13,488 nucleotides of DNA. Origin: Acidobacteriota bacterium. Lineage in GTDB: Bacteria; Acidobacteriota; Blastocatellia; Pyrinomonadales; Pyrinomonadaceae. Below, piece by piece: positions 7,138-13,488 of the stretch. The notes beneath the pieces were generated by a model, which was given only the letters and a program-made list of their open reading frames with translations, was not told the origin of the DNA and made no database searches. The DNA lies in contig JAKOSS010000740.1 of assembly GCA_029777145.1 (NCBI GenBank), forward strand, positions 1-13,488, read 5' to 3'. Numbering within the stretch: position 1 is the stretch's first letter; every line of letters starts with the position of its first letter. Position numbers and translations under genes: made by a program.

Positions 7138-7144
7138 TTTCGAC

Positions 7145-7167
7145 GCGATCGCCGACCGACCGATCGC
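7145..7167 (+). repeat. GC-rich stem-loop between cheW and the first receptor gene
   Basis: GCGATCG (7145-7151) and CGATCGC (7161-7167) form a perfect 7-bp stem with a 9-nt loop, in the 49-nt gap between cheW and the next gene. No U-run follows, so it is not an intrinsic terminator. It could slow ribosomes or RNases and tune the ratio of CheW to receptor, or be incidental in sequence rich in CGATCG. Confidence 0.35.
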
Positions 7168-7178
7168 CAACGCTGCCG

Positions 7179-7183
7179 AAGGA
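7179..7183 (+). promoter_or_regulatory. Ribosome-binding site deciding the start of receptor 1
   Basis: AAGGA lies three bases before ATG 7187. It supports this start over the open extension back to 7004, which would place the N-terminus inside cheW, and the protein then begins just before TM1 as expected. Confidence 0.6.
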
Positions 7184-7186
7184 ATT

Positions 7187-8788
7187 ATGGCCCGCTACAA
7201 TGCCAACTCTCTTCTGAACTCGCTCAAGGGCAAGATCTGGCTCGCATCCAGCGCGATGGCGTTCTTCATCTGCACGTTCGGGCTGATCTCGTACCTCGTC
7301 GTTTCGTTCGTGATCGAAGACACGTTCTACGCGGTCTTCGTTCCGTTCTTGGTTCTCGCGTTCGGGATCATGGCCTTTGGCTGGTGGCTCTCAAACGAAT
7401 TGGTGACACCGATCGAAAAGGTCGGAATGCTTGCCAAAAGTCTCGAGCGAAGCGCGAACACTTCGCTGCCGAAGACGACGGGATCGATCGAAACCGACGA
7501 ACTTCTCCAGACGCTTCATCGCAACAGCCGCCAGACGCAGAACCTGATCACGCTCATGGATGAGGTTGCGAACGGCAACACCGATATCGTTCTGACACCG
7601 CTTCAGGGAAGCGACCGCCTCAGCGCGTCGTTTCAAAAACTCCTTTCGAAGGTGTCGGACTCGATCGACGCGAAGGAAAAACTCGAAACCCTTCAGGCCG
7701 CGGTCGCGCAGATCTCGGACGAGATCAAGACCGTCCGACGCGGCGATCTCGCCGTCGAGATCCAAGCCGATTTCAAAGAGACAAAAGAGATCTCCGAGAC
7801 GCTTCGCTTCTTGCTGAACCATCTGACCGAGATCGTTCTTCTGATCCGGAATGATTCAGAAAAGTCGCGGACGACGGCTCACGAGATCCGCAAAACGGTT
7901 CAAAGCACGATCAACCGCAAGGAAATGAAGGTTCTCGATCTGAACGAAGCGGCCGCCGAACTGCGCGGCGTTCCGGCAGTCATCGAGAAGATCGCCGAGG
8001 ACCTGGCGCGTGCGAATTCATTCAGCGACGATTCGATCGATGCCGCGCGGCGCGGTTCGCGATTCGCGCAGGAAAACCGGAACGGCCTTGTGTCGCTCCG
8101 AAAGCAGATCCAAGAGGCCGTAAGCCGTATCGGGCGTCTTACGGAACGCTCCCAGGAACTTACCAAGATCGCCAAGACGGTCGAGGATTTTGCGCACCGG
8201 ACCAACATGATCGCGCTCAATGCTTCGATCCGCGCCGGCGAAACCGGAGACAAAGGCACCGGCTTCACGGCGGTCACGGACGAGATCCAGCGTCTCGCCG
8301 AGCGCGCCGACAACACGAACAAACAGATCTCCGCGCTGAACAAGGCCGTTTCGATCGAGATCGCCGAAGTCGAGCGATCACTCGTCGCTTCGACCAAGGA
8401 AATGGCGGATCTTTCGAAACTCGCGCTCGAAACGGGAACGGCCGTCGGCGAGATCGAGAAGTACTTGTCTCAGGTCACTGGTCTTCAGAAGCAGATCGCC
8501 GAGAATTCACGTCAGCAAAGCATGCGCGGCGATCGTGCGTATCAGGTTTTTGCCGGATCGATCGGCGAGTCGGAGGAGATCATCAGCGATCTAAAACAGA
8601 CCGAACAATCGGTTGCCGCTTTCACGGCGACGCTGCGAAACATCGAGAATGCGGCGTCCTTCTTCAAACTCCCGGCGAGCGAGGAACAACCGGCGCCGGT
8701 GTCGGCCGAGATCGAAGCCGACCCGATGCTTTCCATGTTCCAGACCGAGATCACCGAACCTGAACTCGAACCGATCGAGGCAATCTAG
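7187..8788 (+). CDS. Methyl-accepting chemotaxis protein 1, divergent, no periplasmic sensor domain
   Basis: Membrane chemoreceptor, 533 aa. Two transmembrane helices (about 17-42 and 49-68) are joined by a loop of about six residues, so there is no periplasmic ligand domain. HAMP or HAMP-like linkers follow: after TM2 (NELVTPIEKVG), around ANGNTDI (128-134) and around RRGDLAV (184-190). The cytoplasmic signalling hairpin turns near TNMIALNASIRAGETGDKGTGF (339-360). At this tip the positions matching E. coli Tsr E385, R388 and E391 read R349, E352 and D355. The C-terminus is an acidic/Pro tail without a CheR-binding NWETF-like pentapeptide. Start: ATG 7187 has AAGGA three bases upstream. An upstream in-frame start at 7004 would overlap cheW by over 130 nt and is rejected. 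The gene probably works together with the second receptor, which begins 9 nt downstream. Confidence 0.88.
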   Translation: MARYNANSLLNSLKGKIWLASSAMAFFICTFGLISYLVVSFVIEDTFYAVFVPFLVLAFGIMAFGWWLSNELVTPIEKVGMLAKSLERSANTSLPKTTGSIETDELLQTLHRNSRQTQNLITLMDEVANGNTDIVLTPLQGSDRLSASFQKLLSKVSDSIDAKEKLETLQAAVAQISDEIKTVRRGDLAVEIQADFKETKEISETLRFLLNHLTEIVLLIRNDSEKSRTTAHEIRKTVQSTINRKEMKVLDLNEAAAELRGVPAVIEKIAEDLARANSFSDDSIDAARRGSRFAQENRNGLVSLRKQIQEAVSRIGRLTERSQELTKIAKTVEDFAHRTNMIALNASIRAGETGDKGTGFTAVTDEIQRLAERADNTNKQISALNKAVSIEIAEVERSLVASTKEMADLSKLALETGTAVGEIEKYLSQVTGLQKQIAENSRQQSMRGDRAYQVFAGSIGESEEIISDLKQTEQSVAAFTATLRNIENAASFFKLPASEEQPAPVSAEIEADPMLSMFQTEITEPELEPIEAI

Positions 8789-8797
8789 GGTAAAAAG

Positions 8798-10330
8798 ATG
8801 AATCAATCGAACATTTTGTGGACCCTTATCATCCGCTTTATCTCGTTCTTCGCGGTGCTCTTCCTGCTCCTCGGCGGCGGGCTCGTCGTCGCGGCGCAGT
8901 TCGGTTTCACGCAGAACCACATGGCCGGCGTCCTGACGGCCGCTTTCGCGATCGTAATGGCGGTCTTTGCGCTGCTCGCCCTCAATTATTCGAATCTCAA
9001 ACTCAATCGGCAGCTTCGTGACGCTTCGGAGATCGCGCACCAGATCTCGAACGGCGATCTTTTCGAGGAACTTCCGGAGAACCATAGCGATCTCTTCGAC
9101 GCGCTCAAAAGCATTTCCGACTATTTGCAGGAAAAGACGCAGGTCACGGAACGCGTCGCGCACGGAGACCTGTCCGTCGAAGTCGCGCCGAGATCCGACA
9201 CGGACGCTCTCGGCACCTCGTTCCGCAACATGGTCGAAAAACTCCGCGTTTCGGTTCAAACGCAGGAAGAGCGCGAACAGCTCGAGAATTCGATCCGGAA
9301 ATTGCTTGATGAAGTCTCCGATGTCGCCGACGGCGATCTGACGGTCCAGGCAGAGGTCTCATCCGAAATCACGGGCGCGATCGCCGAAGCATTCAACCAG
9401 ATGACGCGAAACCTGCGTTCGCTGATCAAGCAGGTCAAGGACGTCACGTTCCAGATCTCGACTTCGGCAAACGCGATCAACGACGCCACCGAACAACTCG
9501 CGCGAGGAAGCGAGGCGCAAGCGTCGCAAATCTCGCGAACGACGTCGGCGATCTCACAGATGGCGCTCCGCATTCAGGAAGTTTCGGAGAACGCGGTTTT
9601 GTCAGCGCAGGTCGCGGCGGACTCGCTCGGCAACGCGCGGTACGGCACGCAGGCCGTGCAGGACAACATCAACGCGATGAATTCGATCCGCAAACAGGTT
9701 CAGGAAACGGCGAAGCGGATCAAGAAACTCGGCGAACGCTCACAGGAGATCTCGCACATCGTCGCCCTCATCAACGATCTTTCCGACCGCACGAGCCTTC
9801 TGGCCTTGAATGCAAGCCTGCAGGCGGCCGCGGCCGGCGAAGCCGGCCAGGGATTCGCGACCGTCGCCGAAGAGGTCGAACGCCTCGCCGAACGCTCGAA
9901 CCTGCTGACCCAGCAGATCAGCGCGCTGACGCAGACGATCCAGTCGGAGACGAAAGACGTGGTCGCGTCGATGGAAGAAACGATCCACGAGGTCGTCATC
10001 GGTTCGACGCTTGCCGACAAAGCGGGTCAGACATTGATCGAGATCGAACAGGTTTCGACACGGCTCGCCGGACTCATCAGCTCGATCTCTGAATCCGCGA
10101 AACAGCAGGCCGAGAGTTCGACAGACATTTCGAAAGCGATGGCGAACATCTCGAAGGTCACTGAATTGGTCCAGCTCGGATCGCAGCGCGCGGCCGATTC
10201 TGTCAAGATGCTCGTCGAACTCTCCGACGAACTCCGTGTTTCGATCACGCCATTCAAGCTGCCTGAAGACCGTCGTCCGGCCCAACCTCGTTCGCAGCCC
10301 GATGCCGAGAACGGCGCGTTCCTAAACTGA
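8798..10330 (+). CDS. Methyl-accepting chemotaxis protein 2, PilJ-like
   Basis: Membrane chemoreceptor, 510 aa, paralogous in layout to the gene before it. TM1 is about 13-34 and TM2 about 44-63, with a loop of about nine residues and no periplasmic sensor. Three tandem HAMP units follow, each with a GDL motif (G86, G123, G179). The signalling domain spans about 215-480, with the tip [20 protein letters not shown] near 332-351. ALNASxQAxxAGEAG is close to the PilJ tip as I recall it, which lacks the Tsr-type E385/R388 pair (here Q342, A345) while keeping E348. It differs from P. aeruginosa PilJ in lacking the large periplasmic domains. No CheR pentapeptide is present at the C-terminus (ends DAENGAFLN). 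Its start is 9 nt after the preceding stop, implying coupling. The role is inferred as receptor for the CheW/CheA array. Confidence 0.9.
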   Translation: MNQSNILWTLIIRFISFFAVLFLLLGGGLVVAAQFGFTQNHMAGVLTAAFAIVMAVFALLALNYSNLKLNRQLRDASEIAHQISNGDLFEELPENHSDLFDALKSISDYLQEKTQVTERVAHGDLSVEVAPRSDTDALGTSFRNMVEKLRVSVQTQEEREQLENSIRKLLDEVSDVADGDLTVQAEVSSEITGAIAEAFNQMTRNLRSLIKQVKDVTFQISTSANAINDATEQLARGSEAQASQISRTTSAISQMALRIQEVSENAVLSAQVAADSLGNARYGTQAVQDNINAMNSIRKQVQETAKRIKKLGERSQEISHIVALINDLSDRTSLLALNASLQAAAAGEAGQGFATVAEEVERLAERSNLLTQQISALTQTIQSETKDVVASMEETIHEVVIGSTLADKAGQTLIEIEQVSTRLAGLISSISESAKQQAESSTDISKAMANISKVTELVQLGSQRAADSVKMLVELSDELRVSITPFKLPEDRRPAQPRSQPDAENGAFLN

Positions 10331-10345
10331 TCCGTCCCGACCGTC

Positions 10346-10350
10346 AAGGA
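10346..10350 (+). promoter_or_regulatory. Ribosome-binding site of the hybrid cheA
   Basis: AAGGA stands eight bases before ATG 10359, in the 28-nt gap after the second receptor gene. It supports the chosen start, which also yields a complete N-terminal HPt-like bundle. Confidence 0.55.
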
Positions 10351-10358
10351 AGACTTCA

Positions 10359-13175
10359 ATGAATTCTGGCCATCTCCACGCATTTATCGAAGAAGCCGAG
10401 AGCTATCTGCCGATGATCCGCAACCTGATCCTCGTGTGCGGACAGGAACGGAACAACGGCAGCGAACTCGAGACCGCCCTGCGTTACACCCAGGCGATAA
10501 AAGACGCCGCGACGATGACCGGCTTCGCCGAGATCGGGAAATACGCCGAACGACTCGAATCCGAGATCGCGTCGGTGGTCACCGGCCGCGAGCCGATCAC
10601 GGATGTTCAGGTCAGGAATATCCTCGACAAACTCGCGCAGACGGAAGCGCTGCTGGCAAAATCACAACTCTCGGCCGACGAATTCCAGATCAATCTCGAC
10701 GGATTTCTCGACGAATCCTTTGATAATCTGACGCTGAACACTGGCAAAGAGGTTGTTGCGGATTCATTCGAAGCGGAGCCCGAGCCGGCCGACGAACCGG
10801 AGCTCGACGGGTTTGAGATCGACGAGGAAATGCTTGAGGTCTTCGCCATGGAAGCCGAGGATCTGCTCCGCAACATCCAGACGAATCTCGGGATTCTTGA
10901 ATCAAATCCAAACGAACGCGAGGCGCTGCTTGAGATCCGGCGCAACGCGCATACGCTCAAAGGATCGGCCGGAATCGTCGGCCTCAAACCGTTGTCCGAA
11001 CTCGCGCACCGCGTCGAGGACCTTCTTGATTTCCTTTCGGACCATGAGATCGAAGGCAATCGACGGATATTCGAGATCCTGATGAGCGCGACCGATTGTC
11101 TCCACGCGCTTGCCGCCGGCGAGACGTCGGCCCAGCTCTCGTCGCGTATCTCGATCCTGTACAAAAACTTCGACGGCGTCCTCAAGTCACTCAAACTCGA
11201 AGACGAATGGGAAGAATCGGTCGCCGAAGTAACCGAATCTGTGCCGGTCGCCGAACCGCGGCCGACGGCGGCGGATCAAACGAATCCCGCCACCGAAACT
11301 GCCTCGAAGTCGGTTATCCGCGTTTCGCTGGAACGCCTCGACGAACTGGTAAGGCTCGTCGGCGATCTTGTCCTCAGCCGATCCGTATTCGAACAGCGTC
11401 TGGCGGAACTCGAGCGCCAGGCCGGCGAGTTGAGGCACAGCACGGAACGACTGAAGAAGTCGACGGGAAAACTCGAGACGGACTTCGAAGCGTCACTTCT
11501 CAACGGAAACGGTTTCGGGCCACAACGTCAGAATCAATTCTTCGATTCGCTCGAATTCGACCGTTACACCGAATTCCACCAAACGACGCGCGAATTGCTT
11601 GAAACGACGGGCGACGCCTACTCGATCAACAACGAACTCGACAATCTGCGCGGCAACCTCGAACTGCTTTTCGACGGACAAAGCCGGCTGATCGAGGAAC
11701 TGCAAGACAAGCTTCTGAGATTGCGAATGGTCCGCTTCGACTCGCTTGCCGCGCGTCTGCACCGGACGGTGCGGATGACGTGTGAACAGGAATCCAAGAA
11801 CGCGGACCTGATCATCGAAGGCGAAACGGTCGAGGTCGACACGCAGATCCTCGACGCGCTCGTCGAACCGCTTCTACATTTGCTCCGAAACTCCGTCGCG
11901 CACGGAATCGAATCCGCCGACACGCGCAGGCTCGTCGGCAAGCCCGAAAAAGGCCGGATCATTCTCCGGATCCACAGCGAAGGAACGCACGTCGTGCTGA
12001 CCGTCAAAGACGATGGCCGCGGGATCTCGGCGTCAGCGATCAAAGAGAAAGCGCTCCAGAACGGAGCGATCAGTCTCGATGAAGCGCGGTCGATGACCGA
12101 CGCCGAAGCCTTCACGTTGTGTTTTCTGCCCGGGATCACGACCGCCGAAACAATTCGTCAAACGGCGGGACGCGGCGTCGGGATGAACATCATCCGCGAG
12201 AGCGTGGTGCGCCGCCAGGGCACGATCCGCATCGATTCTGAGCTTCAAAAAGGGACTGAGATCACGATCCGCCTGCCGATGGCGCTTGCGGTCACACGCG
12301 GGTTGCTGATCCGCGCCGCCGGGCAGATCTTCGCGATCCCGCTCAAACTTGTTCGGAAATTGACGGAAATGAGTACCGAGGATGCCAAGTACGCCTTGGT
12401 GCAGAACCTCCTCTCCGTCGAAGGCGCCGAACATCCGGTCTCGCACCTGAATTCCCTGCTAGGCATTGCGAGGAACGAATCGCGTCGTGAAAGCACGCCG
12501 GTGCTAATGATCGACACGCTCGAATCCGCGTCGGCGCTGCTCGTCGATGAAGTCGTACGGGCCGAAGAGATCGTCATCAAACCGCTAGGATCGCCGCTCG
12601 GCAACTTCCCGCATTTGCTCGGAGTCACGATCCTCGGAGACGGTTCGATCGTCCCGGTGCTCGATCTGATCTATCTGCTGAAACACCATGTTCAGGCTCC
12701 GCGACCGCAATACCTCGAACAGCTCGAGAAGTCGGCCGCGACGCTCGAAACGCCCGCAGCGCCGACGATCGCCGAACCGGCAAGTGAAGATATGCCGATG
12801 CGCGTGATGATCGTCGATGACAGTCCGAGCGTGCGTCATATCATGTCGAAACTGATCAAGAATGCCGGTTGGGAGCCGGTGATCGCGAAAGACGGGCTTG
12901 AGGCGCTGGATCTGCTCCATTCCGCGGACGTCTTGCCGAATGTCGTCCTGACCGATGTCGAGATGCCGCGGCTCAACGGCTACGACCTTCTCGCCGCGAT
13001 CAAAACCGACGCGACACTCGCTGACGTTCCGGTCATCATGATCACGTCACGGGCGAGCGCGAAACACGAGCAGAAAGCGCTCGAACTCGGCGTTTCGTCG
13101 TATCTGACGAAACCGTTCGACGACGCGTTTCTTTTGGACGAGATACGGAGTCTGTCCGAAAAGGTCGCGGCCTAA
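10359..13175 (+). CDS. Hybrid chemotaxis histidine kinase CheA with HPt pair and receiver (ChpA/PilL-like)
   Basis: Cytoplasmic kinase that autophosphorylates on an HPt histidine under receptor control, 938 aa. Domains in order: an HPt-like helical bundle (1-110) with Q45 where the phospho-His belongs (RYTQAIKDAATMTGF); a canonical HPt (about 153-285) with H198 (RNAHTLKGSAG); a short acidic/Pro linker with no CheY-binding P2 domain; a long P3 dimerisation region (318-465) including FDSLEFDRYTEFHQ, typical of ChpA-type kinases; P4 ATPase (about 470-640) with N-box N511/H515, G1 DDGRGI (551-556) and G2 GRGVGMNI (604-611); a CheW-like P5 (about 645-780); and a receiver (about 817-938) with D820/D821, phospho-acceptor D866 and K918. 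All kinase motifs look intact. It is simpler than P. aeruginosa ChpA, which has many more phosphotransfer modules. It is last in the operon and overlaps the convergent gene by 4 nt. Confidence 0.94.
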   Translation: MNSGHLHAFIEEAESYLPMIRNLILVCGQERNNGSELETALRYTQAIKDAATMTGFAEIGKYAERLESEIASVVTGREPITDVQVRNILDKLAQTEALLAKSQLSADEFQINLDGFLDESFDNLTLNTGKEVVADSFEAEPEPADEPELDGFEIDEEMLEVFAMEAEDLLRNIQTNLGILESNPNEREALLEIRRNAHTLKGSAGIVGLKPLSELAHRVEDLLDFLSDHEIEGNRRIFEILMSATDCLHALAAGETSAQLSSRISILYKNFDGVLKSLKLEDEWEESVAEVTESVPVAEPRPTAADQTNPATETASKSVIRVSLERLDELVRLVGDLVLSRSVFEQRLAELERQAGELRHSTERLKKSTGKLETDFEASLLNGNGFGPQRQNQFFDSLEFDRYTEFHQTTRELLETTGDAYSINNELDNLRGNLELLFDGQSRLIEELQDKLLRLRMVRFDSLAARLHRTVRMTCEQESKNADLIIEGETVEVDTQILDALVEPLLHLLRNSVAHGIESADTRRLVGKPEKGRIILRIHSEGTHVVLTVKDDGRGISASAIKEKALQNGAISLDEARSMTDAEAFTLCFLPGITTAETIRQTAGRGVGMNIIRESVVRRQGTIRIDSELQKGTEITIRLPMALAVTRGLLIRAAGQIFAIPLKLVRKLTEMSTEDAKYALVQNLLSVEGAEHPVSHLNSLLGIARNESRRESTPVLMIDTLESASALLVDEVVRAEEIVIKPLGSPLGNFPHLLGVTILGDGSIVPVLDLIYLLKHHVQAPRPQYLEQLEKSAATLETPAAPTIAEPASEDMPMRVMIVDDSPSVRHIMSKLIKNAGWEPVIAKDGLEALDLLHSADVLPNVVLTDVEMPRLNGYDLLAAIKTDATLADVPVIMITSRASAKHEQKALELGVSSYLTKPFDDAFLLDEIRSLSEKVAA

Positions 13176-13488
13176 GGCACAAAGTTGTAAATGATCCTGC
13201 CGCGGACCTTTACGGGATTGCCTTGGAGAGTTGTCGGACTGAATTGCGAAGCGTATGCAGCGGCTTCCGAAACGGCATGAAGCAGCTTGTTGCCGGAAAC
13301 GGCACACGCAAAGGTGACCTGTCCGTTCTCATTGATCACCACCGAGACCTCGACCTTACCGCCGACCCGAGACGCTCGGGCTTCGGGCGGATACGGCGGC
13401 CGGCCAAGGTTGGTCGCCTTGCCGTTTATCACTCCGACCTGGATGATCCGCGGATCGATCTCGACCGGCGCCCCGGTCGCTTTGATCC
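13172..13488 (-). CDS. TonB C-terminal-domain protein (5' truncated)
   Basis: Only the last ~104 codons lie in the window; the frame is open to the right edge, so the N-terminus is missing. The visible part contains a TonB-C fold pattern: INGKATNLGRPPYPPEARAS, then GKVEVSVVINENGQVTFACA, VSGNKLLHAVSEAAAYA, and FSPTTLQGNPVKVRGRIIY near the end. This is the energy-transducer signature (YPxxAR, GxVxVxVxIxxxGxV, FxPT). In Acidobacteria many such domains occur in proteins that are not the classical ExbBD partner, so it may be a true TonB or a periplasmic protein with repeated TonB-C domains. A GTG at 13432 could begin a small ORF, but the domain-like reading upstream of it (ATGAPVEIDPRIIQVG) argues against that. 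It converges on cheA. Confidence 0.85.
   Translation of the reverse strand, partial: IKATGAPVEIDPRIIQVGVINGKATNLGRPPYPPEARASRVGGKVEVSVVINENGQVTFACAVSGNKLLHAVSEAAAYASQFSPTTLQGNPVKVRGRIIYNFVP

Noticed and set aside
7004..7186. Extended start for receptor 1 at 7004
   Set aside because: It would overlap cheW by more than 130 nt in another frame. The ATG at 7187 has AAGGA before it and opens directly before TM1.
13172..13432. Complete 86-aa small protein starting at GTG 13432
   Set aside because: The frame stays open and domain-like upstream to the window edge, so this is the C-terminal end of a longer TonB-domain protein.
1..13488. CRISPR arrays, tRNA or rRNA genes, transposases or integrase sites
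   Set aside because: No regularly spaced repeats, no tRNA-like cloverleaf sequence, no transposase or integrase motifs and no terminal inverted repeats were seen; coding density and codon style look uniform across the window.

Overview
The window looks like the chromosome of a moderately GC-rich, diderm, acidobacterium-like organism. The evidence is an Oar-like TonB-dependent receptor with an N-terminal carboxypeptidase-regulatory domain, a separate TonB C-terminal-domain protein of the kind common in Blastocatellia/Pyrinomonadaceae, and a type IV pilus-type chemosensory cluster. The lineage is inferred from protein style; no rRNA is present to confirm it.

Layout. Positions 1-2708 (minus) hold the first ~902 residues of a large TonB-dependent receptor whose 3' end lies outside the window. 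A 202-bp leader follows. Positions 2911-3840 (minus) encode a thioredoxin-reductase-like flavoprotein that lacks the redox CxxC. A divergent 359-bp intergenic region (3841-4199) holds a near-consensus sigma-54 (-24/-12) promoter at 4093-4108, reading right, with an inverted repeat and a direct repeat upstream of it.

From 4200 to 13175 a five-gene plus-strand operon encodes a chemosensory array. Its members are a TPR-like / acidic-linker / zinc-ribbon / receiver protein, a CheW, two adjacent methyl-accepting proteins with almost no periplasmic part, and a hybrid CheA with two HPt modules (the first lacking its histidine), the kinase core, a CheW-like domain and a C-terminal receiver. The order REC-CheW-MCP-MCP-CheA resembles Pseudomonas pilG-pilI-pilJ-chpA. 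No separate CheY, CheR or CheB lies in the window. At the right edge a TonB C-terminal-domain protein (minus, 5' truncated) converges on cheA with a 4-nt overlap.

How it may work (inference). The two short-loop receptors would sense membrane or cytoplasmic state and control the CheA kinase through CheW. Phosphoryl groups would go from His198 of CheA to its own receiver and to the receiver of the TPR/zinc-ribbon protein, whose repeats and zinc ribbon would contact the output machinery, plausibly the type IV pilus. The sigma-54 promoter suits such a role, because pilus genes are often controlled by sigma-54 and PilR-type activators.
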